Source: Aristolochia californica
Lineage: Eukaryota > Streptophyta > Magnoliopsida > Piperales > Aristolochiaceae
Direction of reading: 5' to 3'
Length of the DNA stretch: 64,000 nt
NCBI GenBank assembly: GCA_029961685.1
Contig: JARWKL010000008.1
Coordinates: 10,697,981-10,761,980 of the forward strand
The notes below the pieces were generated by a model. It did no database searches. It had not been told where the DNA came from and saw nothing but the letters and a program-made list of their open reading frames with translations. This document shows, piece by piece, positions 32,752 through 43,905 of this stretch; position 1 is the first letter of the stretch; each line of letters starts with the position of its first letter. The position numbers and the translations under genes are program-made.

Positions 32752-32969
32752 CTACTTCACTCTTATGGTACTACCCAAGTGGGATGTGTTCATTAAGCTC
32801 ATATTTTTCAGCCTAAGTGAATCAAGGTGGGTTCTCATCCCTATTTCTCTTTGAAGCATAGAGATATGGTCAAATCCTAATGACTTTTGTAAAGATGTCC
32901 ACTTATTATTTTCAATGAGGACAAACTCAATTTTAATAACCATGGTTTGAACCAACTCTGAGATAAAGT
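32752..32969 (-). pseudogene. RNase H C-terminus of D (left piece)
   Basis: The frame reads FISELVQTMVIKIEFV, then NNKWTSLQKSLGFDHISML and QREIGM, matching the end of Sirevirus-type RNase H (the ADIFTKPL block is altered). It stops at 32752. The upstream end is the C2 insertion point; the protein continues at 41125. Confidence 0.78.
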
Positions 32970-33262
32970 TGTTGAAGAGTAGATATGGAAGAGTATTTCA
33001 CGACTCTCATAGTAAGAAGTCCCACAGAGCCAAAATTAATATGGTGGAGTCTAAGAAGAGTCACATGGAATGAGGTCTCATGGAAGAGTCTTAGTTAAAC
33101 ATGTTTTAGTTATGTTAGTTTTCTATTTATGATCGGTTGTTTAATTGTTATAGGACTTATATTTTAGTAGGATTCTACTTGTTTCCTATATTTTAAATAG
33201 AGCCTCATGTGCTCAAATTACATCAAGTTAGTGAAGTTTTTATCTTTTCAGGAAATTCAACA
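32970..33262 (+). repeat. 5' LTR of C2
   Basis: 293 bp from tgttgaagagtagatatgg to gaaattcaaca, followed at 33263-33274 by tggtatcagagc, an exact initiator-Met primer binding site. Confidence 0.9.
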
Positions 33263-33274
33263 TGGTATCAGAGC

Positions 33275-33675
33275 TGGTTCTATGAGTTGACTCGGTCAAC
33301 CCACAAAGATAATGTGACCCTTTTTTATGTATCATTTCTAGTAGTTTAGATTCATATTCTATGTTTTATTTTTCTTTCTTTCTTTCTAGTCCAAGTCCCC
33401 ATTTTTTCTTGGCATTCATACCTCCGTAATGAACATTTCATATTAAAAAATATATATTGATGGAAACTTATTTGAGTCTTATTTCCAACGCAATATGAAT
33501 TTTGGCAATCAAATTTTTCTACCAAGACAAATCGACATTTGAAGAGGTAAAGATCAGACTACAAGAGAGGTTCGTGCAGCAACAAAAAGCTTCAAAATTT
33601 GAGCCATTTTGTACAATCAAGAACAAGACTTTATATGGAGAGTTATATGTAAGAAAATATATGTAAGTCTTTTTT
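33275..33675 (+). other. Non-coding leader of C2 (left part)
   Basis: It begins tggttctatgagttgactcg as in C1 and continues non-coding until E at 33681. It resumes after E at 39511 with caatttgagttttcaagagg. The ORF at 33519-33779 crosses the E junction and is not a gene. Confidence 0.7.
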
Positions 33676-33680
33676 CTTCC
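33676..33680. repeat. Target-site duplication of E (left copy)
   Basis: cttcc immediately before the E LTR, repeated exactly at 39506-39510 after the other LTR. Confidence 0.9.
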
Positions 33681-34081
33681 TGTTACAATGTGGGACCCAC
33701 CATGGTGCACGAGCTGGCACGAGTTAAGAAGATCATGTGGACGTGGGACACCAAGAAGAGTCCTCACCCAAACTAGCACGAGTTAAGAAAATAAGAAGCA
33801 CAAGATGAAATGAGTTAGAAGACTTGAAGTTCAAGTGGGACCCACAAGGATAAGGCCACGATTTGGCCTCCTCCCTTATATTCACGTTATTGAAGAAGAG
33901 TTCTAGTTTAACTCATATTAGACTTCTAGTAGATTGTGTTGATAGACTTATCTTAGAGAGTTAGAGTTGGAATGTAATTAGGAAATTGAAAGGTTAATTG
34001 TATAAGGACTCTATCTCTTCTCTACTATAAATAGAAGTATTGTAATTCGGAATTAATCAAGTTGCACCTCTCCTTCTTGAG

Positions 34082-34149
<68 letters not shown>

Positions 34150-34271
34150 ATTGGCGCACACCTCTCTTTTCTTTTTTCTTCTCTCTACCTGAGAGCTCTT
34201 CTTCCCTTTTCTTATTTTTCTTTCTTCTTTCTCTTACTCAGAATATCGAAAAAGGGATACTAAATTCGACA
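33681..34271 (+). repeat. 5' LTR of E
   Basis: 591 bp from tgttacaatgtgggaccc to actaaattcgaca. It contains a TATA-like ctactataaatagaag (34020) about 20-60 bp before a long CT repeat, consistent with the promoter. It lacks a block of about 50 bp found in the 3' LTR but has a much longer CT run. Confidence 0.93.
34086..34147. repeat. (CT)n microsatellite in the E 5' LTR
   Basis: About 30 uninterrupted ct units. The same place in the 3' LTR (about 39368-39381) has only about five or six, so the run changed length after insertion. Confidence 0.95.
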
Positions 34272-34283
34272 TGGTATCAGAGC
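34272..34283 (+). promoter_or_regulatory. tRNA-iMet primer binding site of E
   Basis: tggtatcagagc, exact, adjacent to the LTR. The leader of about 500 bp that follows (34284-34786) is non-coding. Confidence 0.93.
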
Positions 34284-34786
34284 ATTAAATTTAGGATGCC
34301 TCATCAAAAGGAATGATCTAAAGAAGTGATGATCAACACCATTCAAAGAAGGCTCTTTTGTAAAGAAAGATCACAAACTGTGAGATAAGTGCTTAATTTT
34401 TTTTCCTTCATGTTATTGGTTTTAGAATTTAGAAGATGATTTAAAGATGAGTATTTGACTGCTTTTCATCTTATTATATATTGTGGATAGGCATGCCTCT
34501 CCATCTAGAATAAGCTATCAAAACAGTTTTGTCGATTTGGAAATTCTGTTAACCGAGACCAGTCCATGATCATATTGTTGGAATTTTTTCGTGGGAACAA
34601 GAGTCCCCTTATATAGAATATTGTGATTGAGTCTCTTATTATTGGTATTAGATAAAAAAAAATCAGAATAATAATTTAGCATCAATGCTAAAGTTCCCCA
34701 TACATCGAGTTGTTTGAAGAATACTACTTGGTGTTATTGTTAAAAACATTTTTTTTGAAGAAGGGCCTATCTTGGCTGAAGAGAAT

Positions 34787-35476
34787 ATGAATATCAAAAG
34801 TGATATACTAAGAATTACCACTATATCCTTACATGGGTTATCAAATTTTATGAGTTGGTTCATATAGGTTCGGAGGTTTCTTATAACAAAATACCTACTT
34901 GGTCACCTCACCACTCGAGGACCACCTATTTATGAAGATGATATTTTTTATAAAAAATGGTTGAAAAATGATACCTTGGTGATTAGTTGGCTAATCAATA
35001 GCATGGAAGAAAATGTCTCCAACAATTTCATTCATCATGACACTGCTAAACAAATTTTGGAGATATGTGCTAAACTGTACTCTTGCCCGGATACTCTACA
35101 TAGACCATATGATATTCTCCAAAGGAAGTTGAATACTAAACAAGGAGAAAATATCCATGAGTACTTGGCCCACTTTAGAGGCTTTCTTCAAGAGTGGAAG
35201 TTAGCTTATCCTTCAACCACAAAAATTTCTATCCTAGATAAGAAGAAGGAAGCCTTAATTACCGCTATTTACCTTGCAAATATTAAACCCCATCTTGAGA
35301 TTGCCAAGAGTCAACTTTTGAGTGCTTCTGTTGTCCCCAAGTTTGATGCTGTATGTGCAACACTACTTCGTATTCCAGACACTTCTTCCTCCACTACTAA
35401 AGTATCATCCGCTATGTATTCCGATCATAGAGGACCATCATCTGACCTCGACCAAGGCCGAGGCAGAGGTTATTGA
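34787..35476 (+). pseudogene. Copia gag, element E
   Basis: The start is the ATG at 34787 (MNIKSDILRITTISLHGL, then LSNFMSWFI), in the same frame as the long open part from 34961. One TAG at 34865 interrupts it. The remainder is well kept: KNDTLVISWLINSMEENVSN, AKQILEICAKLYS, NIHEYLAHFRGFLQEWK, and IYLANIKPHLEIAKSQLL, ending at a stop after GRGRGY. It is the best-preserved gag in the window and matches the A1 gag motif for motif. The stop is near the N-terminus, so full-length Gag would need readthrough. Confidence 0.92.
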
Positions 35477-35744
35477 GGAAGTAGAGGAACGGGTGGAAGG
35501 ACTGGTGCTTGCAAAGCAAATGGGAAAGAATGTATTCATTGTAAGAAATTTTGGAAACACTATAGATCAATGCTATTACAAGGATTACAAGGCATGCAGT
35601 TACTGTGGACAATATGGTCATTATAAAGAAATATGCTATAAATCCAATGGACAGTTAGAATTGACAAAGGCTAATCAAGCCTTTCTAAGTGATACAAAAG
35701 AAGAACAACCCACAAAATCAGCAGCACAAAAGTTTTTTTACTGA
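35477..35744 (+). pseudogene. Gag C-terminal zinc knuckle region, element E
   Basis: After the gag stop the frame contains ACSYCGQYGHYKEICYK, a canonical CX2CX4HX4C nucleocapsid knuckle, then a Lys/Glu-rich tail ending at AQKFFY. It normally belongs to the same polypeptide as gag, so a frameshift between 35440 and 35500 is implied. Confidence 0.88.
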
Positions 35745-36570
35745 TGAAGAGTATGAGCTATATCAAAAAATGAAGACAATGTTGGGATCTTCTCCTAGTT
35801 CCTCTGCAACTACTGTTGCCACTACTGCTTCAGGTATTCTATCTACCTCATCTTCATTCTAGATAATTGACTCAGGAGCCTCCGAGCATCTTACAGGTAA
35901 CAAAAATTATTATATTCTCTATTTCTGAGTCTTTCACACAAGTACCATGGCTGGCAGTTCTCAAACCAAAGTCCAAGGGAAAGGATCCACTTCTATCACA
36001 CCATCAAATCTGCTCACTGATATTCTTTTCGTTTCTACTCTCCCTTTGAATCTATCATCTATTAGTCAGCTAACAAAATATTTTAATTGCTCTGTTACCT
36101 TCTCACCCACTTCATATGTATTTCAGGATCTTATAACGACGCAGGTGATTGGTGAAGGCCATGAACAAGGGGGGCTTTATAACCTGGACATGCCAAAAAT
36201 GAATATGGTTCCCACTAATCAAAATGAGACAAGGTTATGGCACAATTGGTTGGGACATCCATCTACACAGTCTCTTCATTATATGTTTCCTTCTCTTAAA
36301 GTAAGGTCAGAATTTCATTGTGAGGTTTGTCAATTGAGTAAACATCAAAGGAGTACATACTCTCCTCGTCTAGAAGTGAAAAGTGTTACGCCATTTTCCT
36401 TAATTCATACTGATGTTTGGTGGCCCTTGAGTGTCTCCAACATTTCTCAAGCAAAATATTTTATTACATTTAGTGATGATTTCACTCACACAACTTGTTT
36501 GTTTATATTTAAGGATTGTTATGAGATACCATTTATTTTTAAGTCATTTCATGCTATGGTACTCACATAG
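35745..36570 (+). pseudogene. Protease and N-terminal integrase, element E
   Basis: The protease site IIDSGASEHLTGN near 35860 keeps D-S-G-A-S, but the Trp before it has become a stop (TAG). The open frame 35947-36570 follows: PLNLSSISQLTKYFNCSVTF, the pre-integrase finger (WHNWLGHPSTQSLHYM, CEVCQLSKHQRS), and the rve start SLIHTDVWWPL with the first catalytic Asp. It stops at 36570 before the second Asp. Confidence 0.9.
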
Positions 36571-37172
36571 TTTGATCAAAAATAAAAATTCTCCTGTCTA
36601 ATAATGCCAAAGAATATGTTTGCAAAGACCTTGACACTTTTTGTCAAGAAAATGGCTTTATCCATCAAACATCATGTGTCTACACTCTTCAACAAAATGG
36701 TGTAGTCGAACAGAAAAATGATCATATTCTTGAGGTAGCTTGAGGTTTATTAAATGCCATGAAAATTCCATACTTTTATTGGCCTCATGCAGTCCTTACG
36801 GCATGTTTTCTTATAAATTGTCTACCATCCTCCATTCTTGGTAATAAATCTCCTTACTCTAGATTATTACCAAATGATGATCCATTTTCACTACCTTTGA
36901 AAGTCTTCGGATGTCAATGCTTTGTTCATAATTCATTTCCTAGACACAGTAAACTTGATCCTAAATCTATCAAGTGTATCTTTTTGGGATACTATCGCGT
37001 ACAAAAGGGTTATGTTTGTTATAGTCCCACTCTTCAACGTTTATTTGTGTCCAGGGATGTAACATTTTTTGAAGACTCCTCATTTTATTCTGATAGTGCT
37101 CCTCCTGGTCTGTCCTCAGTACCAGGTTCCCCTCGACTGGTTGTGCCCCGTGTGACAAAGTTCTACCCCTAG
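36571..37172 (+). pseudogene. Integrase core and C-terminus, element E
   Basis: In shifted frames: NAKEYVCKDLDTFCQENG near 36604, with the Asp position degraded to SNN, then NGVVEQKNDHILEVA with the catalytic Glu and a stop after it. The open part 36759-37172 reads YFYWPHAVLTACFLINCLPS, LKVFGCQCFVH, CIFLGYYRVQKGYVCYS and VSRDVTFFEDSSFY, the usual integrase C-terminal block. Confidence 0.9.
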
Positions 37173-37177
37173 AGCAA

Positions 37178-38345
37178 GTGGCCGACATCACACATACCGA
37201 GTTAACATATCCAATAGAGGTAAGGCCTTCATCCCCAGTTATTTTTGCCCCTCAATATGATACTCATCCTATTGCTATAAGGAAAGAACCTAGACCTTCT
37301 ACTTCTCATCCCATTTCAAATTTTGTGTCTCATCATCGCCTCTCACCTTTATGTTGTCAGTTTCTTTCTTCTATTTTCTCCATATCTGTTCCACATTCCT
37401 ATCATGAGGCTCTACAACATCCAGGGTCAAAGGCAGCAATGGATGAAGAAATGAAGGCACTTAATGACAATCAGACATGGTCACTGGTTACTCTTCCAAT
37501 AGATAAAAAACACGTTGGTTGCAAGTGGGTTTATACTGTCAAACATAATCCGGATGGATCAATTGCACGACTGAAGGCTCGACTGGTTGACAAAGGTTAT
37601 ACTCAGTGTTATGGAATTGATTATGAAGAAACCTTCTCTCTAGTGGCAAAAATGAACTCGGTATGTATATTATCTCTGGCAGCCAATTCATCATGGCCGA
37701 TATATCAACTTGATGTGAAAATGCATTTCTGAATGGGGATATTAAAGAAGAAATTTATATGCAACAACCACCTGGGTATGTGATTGAGGGGGAGTCAGTA
37801 TGCCACCTATAAAAATCATTGTATGGTCTAAAGCTATCCCTCGGGCATGGTTTGAGAAATTTAGTCAAGCCCTCATACGGGCCGGCTTTTACAGATGCTC
37901 TGGAGATCACTCAGTATTTATTGAAAACACACCGATAGGTAAGGTAATTCTGGCTTTATATGTTGATGATATTATTTTAACTGCTAGTGATTCCGAGGGC
38001 ATCCAGAAATCTAAGGAAAAAATATGTGCTGAATTCAAGACGAAGGATCTTGAACTACTCAAATATTTATGTGGGTATTAAGTATTACAATCCAGACATG
38101 AGATTGTGCTATCCCAAAGGAAGTATGCTTTTGATTTACTAGAGGGGACAAGAATGATGGGATGCAAACCAGCAGACACTCCTATGAACTCAAATACAAA
38201 ATTATGTGGAGGCACTTGAGAAGATGTAGATATTGGGAAATATCAAAGACTAGTGGGAAGACTTATTTACCTGTGTGTAACAAGGCCGGATATATCATAT
38301 GCAGTATGTGTGGTAAGTCAATACATGCACTAGCCACAACTTAGT
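37178..38345 (+). pseudogene. Copia reverse transcriptase, element E
   Basis: The frame 37178-37732 carries AAMDEEMKALNDNQTWSL, HVGCKWVYTVKHNPDG and GIDYEETFSLVAKMNSV, then breaks at the DVK-AFLNGD block by a one-base change. The next frame (37800-38081) has IRAGFYRCSGDHSVF and the catalytic YVDDIILTASDSEG at about 37959. After further stops, YAFDLLEGTRMMGCKPADTP and [20 protein letters not shown] are readable. Both catalytic Asp codons are intact. Confidence 0.92.
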
Positions 38346-38921
38346 CATTGGCAATCACTTGCAAGGATATTATGATATCTGAAAGGAGCTCCAGGAAGAG
38401 GGCTTCTCTATCAAAACCATGGTCGCTTTAACATCGAAGGATTCTCAGATGCAGACTGGGCTAGATCCCCGAATGACAACAAATCTGCTTTGGGATTTTG
38501 TATGATGGTTGGAGGGAATTTGGTTACATGGAAAAACAAGAAGCAAAATGTAGGAACTTGGTATAGTGTAGAAGCAGAATACAGAACCATGGCACACATT
38601 GTTAGTGAACTCCTTTGGATAAGATCTCTTCTCACTGAATTGGGATTCTACAAAGAAGCTTTGATAGATCTATATTGTGATAATCAAGCAGCAATACACA
38701 TTACATCAAATCCAGTCTTCCATGAAAGAAAAAAGCATATTGAAGTGGACTGCCATTTTATACGAGAAAAGTTCCAAGCAGGTTTTTTTTTATCTCTAAG
38801 GCATATATCATCACAAAGTCAAGTTGTAGATATTCTCACCAAGACGGTCACAAGATTATGTCTACCATTTACAGTAAGCTGGGCATTTATCATGTTTTCT
38901 CACCCCCAGCTTGAGGAGGAG
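38346..38921 (+). pseudogene. RNase H and polypurine tract, element E
   Basis: The block LKGAPGRGLLYQNHGRFNIE leads into the open frame 38490-38981: [57 protein letters not shown] and VDCHFIREKFQAG, then a frame change and LPFTVSWAFIMFSHPQLEE. The polypurine tract ttgaggaggag (38911-38921) touches the 3' LTR. Confidence 0.92.
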
Positions 38922-39505
38922 TGTTACAATGTCGGACCCAACATGGTGCACGAGCTGGTAGGATCCACCATGAGGACGTGAAAGTCCTCACCCAAGCTAG
39001 CACGAGTTAAGAAGATAAGAAGCACACGCTGAAATGTGTTAGAAGACTTGAAGATCAAGTGGGACCCACAAAGATACCACAAGCTGGCAACCTTATCAAT
39101 ATGAGTTGGAAGATCATGGGGGACCCACAGGGATAAGGACACGAGCTGGCCTCCTCCCTTATATTCACATTATTGAACAAGAGTTCTAGTGCATCTCATA
39201 TTAGACTTCTAGTATATTGTGTTGATCGACTTATCTTTGAGAGTTAGAGTTGGAATGTAATTTGGAAATTGAAAGGGTAATTGTATAAGGACTCTATCTA
39301 TTCCTCTACTATAAATAGAGGTGTTGTAATTCAGAATTTATCAAGTTACACATCTTCTTCTTGAGTAAATCTCTCTCTCTTTGCTTGGCGCACACCTCTC
39401 TTTTCTTTTTTCTTTTCTCTACCTGAGAGCTCTTCTTCCCTTTTCTTCTTTTTATTTATTCTTTCTCTTGCTTAGAATATTGGAAAAGGGATCCTAAAGT
39501 CAACA
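38922..39505 (+). repeat. 3' LTR of E
   Basis: 584 bp from tgttacaatgtcggaccc to cctaaagtcaaca. Compared with the 5' LTR it has an extra block of about 50 bp (39060-39125 region, a second gggacccaca-ggata unit) and a much shorter CT run. Confidence 0.93.
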
Positions 39506-39510
39506 CTTCC

Positions 39511-40823
39511 TTATCAAACCAAGTCTCAATTTGAGTTTTCAAGAGGGATATGAATTTCTCAATCATCAATGGTCATGTTGGCCAAAGAAAACAGAGTACT
39601 CACTTCAACTAGATTAAAGAGTCTGAATCAATCAGATTATTTCTCTCAAAAGAAGTACATTTTATGAAGAAGAGTCATACTTGGATGAAATGTATCAAAA
39701 TCTAATTTAATAAGGAGAAATTTTCATGGAAATCTGATTTATATTTAATGAGATATCCACATTGTAGTCGGCAAGGGAAAGAAGAAAATAAAGAAGTCAA
39801 AAAGATTCAAGAACGAAGGTTTTTATGTCAAATAAGATATCCATTTAAATTTATTTGAGTCTATCTTCTTGAAAAACAAATAGTTTGTGATTCTGAGCTA
39901 TATTTTTGGAGATATTGATATCAAAAGAGTCAAAGGTTAGTTATGTCAAAAACTCCTTTTTTCCCTCTTTTCACTATGATTATTTCTTCATCCATTGACG
40001 TGAATCGAATTTATTTTTATCCTAAATTTTTTTTTTTAGCCACATTTCTCTTCTAATAAAATTTTTTTGGTCAAACTTAATCACTCCATAATTTCCTCAT
40101 TCAAGGTGAGCAATATCTTGCTTCAATGTTGTTTTCAAGTTTTACGTTTTTGTTACTAGGTTGTGTATCTTCCACATAGTTCTCCAAAAAATTGTGGTCA
40201 CTCCAATAAAGCTATACTTGGAAAAGTTTATTAAGTTCTACCATAGTTGTCTCCCATACTTTTCAAAAAAAAAAAAAAACTCTCTTTGGAAGTATGAGTG
40301 TTGCATAGTTGCCTCCTTCCGGTTAAAGTTGTTTTCCTCTATTTTCTTCAGTTTATCATCCTATGTTTTTATCACTTCAGAACAATGCCTAGACACACTA
40401 CCTGAAAAGTATAGGAGTGTGTCCAACATCTAGCTTGAGTACAGTCTTTTGTTCTTCACCCAAGAGGTGATTTGTGTTTGAGCTACCCTTAAAAAGTGAG
40501 TAATCTATGTGTTAAGCCCTAAAGTTGGGCAATTTTTCTGCCTTTAAAATTGAGAAGAGTGTGTGGAGCGTTGTCGCATGGCTAGAAGTGATTTTATTCT
40601 CTAACATTGTGTTTTGTCCAAGCTGGATCTTATGTCCTTTTTATCCCTAGCTAGAGGAGGAGAAGTAGAATAATATGTTATGTGACTAAAATATTCAAGA
40701 AAGAGGCAGCACAAAAGATAAAGTTTTTGCATCTATAAAGAATTTTTTTCAGCAAAAGAAAATTAAAGACCAAGAACTCTTTTCATCGCAAGCTGAAGTT
40801 ATAATCTTCAGTTTGAAGGGGAG
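39511..40823 (+). other. Non-coding interior of C2 (right part)
   Basis: It aligns by eye with C1 27215-28631, including gttagttatgtcaaaaa-type and aggagtgtgtccaacatct blocks, and ends in the polypurine tract gtttgaaggggag. No gene is supported. Confidence 0.75.
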
Positions 40824-41119
40824 TGTTGAAGAGTAGATATGGAAGAGTCTTACAAGCCTCACACAATAAGAAATCCTAATAGAGCCAGAACTAATATGGT
40901 GGACTCTTACAATAGTCTCACATGAGAAGGTCTCACAAAAGAGTCCCGGTTAAAGGTATTTTAGTTATGTTAGACTTCTATTTGACTTTCGGTGTAATAG
41001 GGATAAGGGTAGTTTAATTGTAATTGGATTCTTCATGTTTCCTGTATTATGAATAGAAACTGATGTACTCAAATTACATTAAGTTAGTATAGTTTTTCTT
41101 TTTTTCTAGAAATTCAACA
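40824..41119 (+). repeat. 3' LTR of C2
   Basis: 296 bp from tgttgaagagtagatatgg to agaaattcaaca. Confidence 0.9.
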
Positions 41120-41124
41120 GAAAT

Positions 41125-41357
41125 GACAATCTCTATGTGTTTGATCGAGAGTGGTGAACCGGGTTCTTACTTAGAATTATGGCCCTCATTTTGTCACAAT
41201 AGACTGGACATTTTTTTGCTCTAGGTTGTGGTCATCTAGTTATTGTTTCATCCCAAGAAGTTGGCCACAACGACTTCCACATGCAATGTATTCAACTTTG
41301 GTGGCAGATAGTGCAACTGAATGTTGTTTCTTGGAAAACAAAGAGAGAAACATGTTT
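41125..41357 (-). pseudogene. RNase H centre of D (middle piece)
   Basis: The minus strand reads FSKKQHSVALSATKVEYIA, CGSRCGQLLGMK, then in a shifted frame CDKMRAIILSKNPVHHSRS, matching Sirevirus-type RNase H (SKKQNSVALSTAEAEYIA-like block and CDN-AI-LSKNPV block). It connects to the left piece across C2 and to the right piece across F. Confidence 0.8.
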
Positions 41358-41362
41358 CCAAG

Positions 41363-41703
41363 TGTTGGAAGATGGGCCCAAGTCCTCTAGACCAAGAAAG
41401 GCCCACACGTCCAAGTGTGTGAAAGATGGGCCCAAACCCATAGACCAAAGAGAAGGCCCACAGGCCCATATGGTGATGGCAAGATGGTAAATAAAGAGTC
41501 ATCTCATAGAGGTAGCATTGATGTAATTAGTTTAAGTTTCAGGGATATAATTATAATATTGTGGTTTTGTCAATCTATAAATTGAGCTTCAGGGGGAGGA
41601 TTAGGACACAAGTCTATAACCCTTTTTATTCCTCATGTTTTCTCCTAATGGGTGTCTTTATCTTTTTCTCCATGTGGTAAATCCATAGTCCTAAAAATCA
41701 AAA
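41363..41703 (+). repeat. 5' LTR of F
   Basis: 341 bp from tgttggaagatgggccca to taaaaatcaaaa. It carries two gatgggcccaa...aaggcccac units where the 3' LTR has three. A primer-site relic, tggtgtcacatg, follows at 41704-41715, with several mismatches from tggtatcagagc. Confidence 0.75.
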
Positions 41704-41715
41704 TGGTGTCACATG

Positions 41716-42281
41716 ACTCGTAGCAATAGTTATTTTAGAATTCAAATATTTTTTTTCTTTTATTTCTTTTTTCTTCTGCCTTGTGCGTTGTTTTTTGGTT
41801 AGAGAGAGTTGTTGTGGTGCTCCGTAAAGAAAATGAGAAAATAGAGAGCTTAGGATTCCATCTTTTATTTCTGCTCGGTTGATCAAATTCATTAATGCTA
41901 TGGTATACTTTTAACTTGGTCGTCCATTTATTGACTTGATGGAATCTACTTTTCATCCTTTGCTGTTGCTGGATTATGATTTATGTTTCAAGTTATCTCT
42001 TTGTTACACCTACTGCTACCTCTTTACTGTAAGATTCTCTAAGTCTTTGATCATTACTTGATTGATTATAATCTATTAATGCTCCTTCAATCCAGATGGT
42101 AAGAGGTGTTTGTGGCGATTGTCATCGTGCTGCCTTTTCTTTCATAAGAGGCAGAGAGGCAGAGAGGTAGAGGTGTTGATTGTCGATGCTGGTTTTTAGG
42201 AGAAGTTCCAGCACATTGCTGCTATTTTGGAAAACTTCTAATCATGTAGGCTATATCAAGATGGTTGTTTATATTTAGCTG
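41716..42281 (+). other. Interior of F, left part
   Basis: No coding domain is recognised. The stretch is T-rich with a short ggcagagaggcagagaggtagagg run at 42150. It is interrupted by B at 42287 and resumes at 49547. Confidence 0.5.
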
Positions 42282-42286
42282 GACAC

Positions 42287-42514
42287 TATTGAAGATCCTA
42301 CCTTAACCAACGCTGATTGGGAATAATTGCCCTATTTAGGGTTTTCCTTACAAAGGATCTTGACCCCTAATTATAGGAGCTCATCAAGCTCCATTCTTCC
42401 TTTTTCTATACAATCAAATCAATTGTAAATCCCTGTGATTATGATGTAACAATTATAAATACTAATGGAAGAACCTCACCCTGATCGGTGTGGTGAATTT
42501 TGAAAAGCACTTTC
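42287..42514 (+). repeat. 5' LTR of B
   Basis: 228 bp from tattgaagatcctacc to aaagcactttca; the first TG has become TA. The primer binding site tggtattagagc follows at 42515-42526, one mismatch from the initiator-Met site. Confidence 0.93.
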
Positions 42515-42557
42515 ATGGTATTAGAGCTTTACCTGGATTAACATCCTGTGATCCTCA

Positions 42558-43215
42558 ATGGCCTCCGATTTTTCTCCCGATCTCCTTCCCTTCAACACTA
42601 TGATTCATATGGTCACCATCAAGCTTTCATATTCCAACTATCTCCTATGGAAGAGTCAATTTCTTCCTCTCCTTGACAGTCAAGGATTACTGGGTCACCC
42701 TTGTGCCACCACCTCTGTTTGAGCCTCCCACCTCTCAGACGCCAAGCCCCAAGTTTCTGGCATGGAAGGCGGTAGATCAGCGTCTTCTTAGCCTTCTTCT
42801 GTCATCTCTTTCCGAAAAGGCCATGGCTGAAGCCGTCGGCCTGACCACATCCCGTGAGGTGTGGATTTCTCTTGAAAACACCTTTAGCCACCGCTCCAAG
42901 GCCCGTAAAATTTGTCTCAAAGATGATTTTCAACTGATGAAGCACGGCACTCATCCGGTCAGTGCCTATGCTCGAGCGTTCAAAGCCCTGTACGACCAAC
43001 TTCATGCTATTGGGCGTCTTGTCGATGGCACCGACAAGGTGCACTGGTTTCTTCGCGGTCTTGGCCCCGATTTTTTTACCTTCTCCACTGCCCAAATGGC
43101 ACAAACTCCTCTATCCTGTTTTTTGGATCTGGTGTTGAAAGCCGAAAGCTTCAAAATTTTTCAGAAATCGCTCGAGCTTCCTGTGGCCTCCACTGCCGCA
43201 TTCACTGCAAATTGA
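42558..43215 (+). pseudogene. Copia gag, element B
   Basis: The ATG at 42558 starts MASDFSPDLLPFNTMIH, followed by IKLSYSNYLLWKSQFLPLL; a frameshift near 42675 moves to the open frame 42673-43215 with WVTLVPPPL, FLAWKAVDQRLLSLLLSSL, TTSREVWISLENTFSHRSK, ALYDQLHAIGRLVDGTDK and WFLRGLGPDFF. This is a typical UBN2-type gag ending in a stop at 43215 before the knuckle region. Confidence 0.92.
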
Positions 43216-43905
43216 GCTTCTTCACCTCATTTCAGAAGCTCCTCTCGCCCTAATCGTGGCCGCAGAAATAGCCACGGCTGAAACTCCAGCCATGATCAGA
43301 GCAGTGATTTCGCTCACGGTTAGAGTCGTTCCAAACCTACCCATCGTGGCCGACCACCGCATTGTCAGATTTTCCATCAGGACGGCCATTACACTTATCA
43401 TTGTCACCAACGGTATGCTCGGCACGAGCCATCGACGCAGCTCGCAGAATCCTTCACTGCAACTCTCTCCCTATCCAAAAATAATGATGCCTCAGATTGG
43501 TTCGTGGACACAGGAGCTTCGGCCCACATGACTCCAACCCACTCAACGTTGGATCAGTCTGTCTCCTACACATGTAAGGATCATGTAATTGTAGGGAATT
43601 GTGCGTCCCTACCTACCCATACGGGTCACCTTTCCCCTTCACCAAACCTTAAATTGTTAGATGCCTTGGTTGTTCTACATCTTACTAAAAATATCTTATC
43701 CATTAGTAAATTAACGAATGATTTTGCTTTATCCGTTATATTTACTAATGATCTTTTCACTGTCCAGAATCGCCAAACGGGAAAGGTGGTGGCAACCGAT
43801 AAACGTGATGGAGGCCTATATGTGCTAGAGTGTGGAAATTTTGCTTTTATTTCTGTTTTGAAAAATAAATCTGTTGAATTTATGGGAAAGATAAAACTTC
43901 ATTGA
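43216..43905 (+). pseudogene. Zinc knuckle and protease, element B, cut by G
   Basis: A Ser/Arg-rich linker with stops leads to CQIFHQDGHYTYHC, a knuckle whose second Cys is Phe. Then DWFVDTGASAHMT near 43500 gives the intact protease active site, with TGHLSPSPNLKLLDALVV and LTKNILSISKLTNDFALSV downstream and the pre-integrase start. The frame runs into the G LTR at 43872, so the last residues before the stop at 43905 belong to G. Confidence 0.9.
43867..43871. repeat. Target-site duplication of G (left copy)
   Basis: aaatc before G, repeated exactly at 46518-46522 after it. Confidence 0.9.

Larger units (their letters stand above)
33681..39505 (+). mobile_element. Ty1/copia element E, full length, defective
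   Basis: A 5.8-kb plus-strand copia with both LTRs, an exact primer site, leader, gag, zinc knuckle, protease, integrase, RT, RNase H and polypurine tract, flanked by a perfect cttcc duplication. Coding parts are broken by stops (gag 34865, protease 35860, integrase 36570 and 36741, RT 37731 and 38079) and frameshifts. The perfect duplication and the readable domains make it one of the younger insertions here. Related to A1-A3 by protein but with a different LTR. Confidence 0.95.
32970..41119 (+). mobile_element. Non-autonomous LTR element C2, hosting element E
   Basis: A plus-strand element of the C1 family. Its own DNA is 32970-33680 and 39506-41119; the rest is copia E. LTRs are 32970-33262 and 40824-41119. 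The interior is non-coding and matches C1 block by block. Flanks are aaagt and gaaat, compatible with one duplication after two transitions, and the D RNase H reading resumes across it. Confidence 0.88.

Noticed and set aside
34062..34316. 84-codon frame with a long Ser-Leu run
   Set aside because: It is the CT microsatellite of the E LTR plus flanking LTR sequence.
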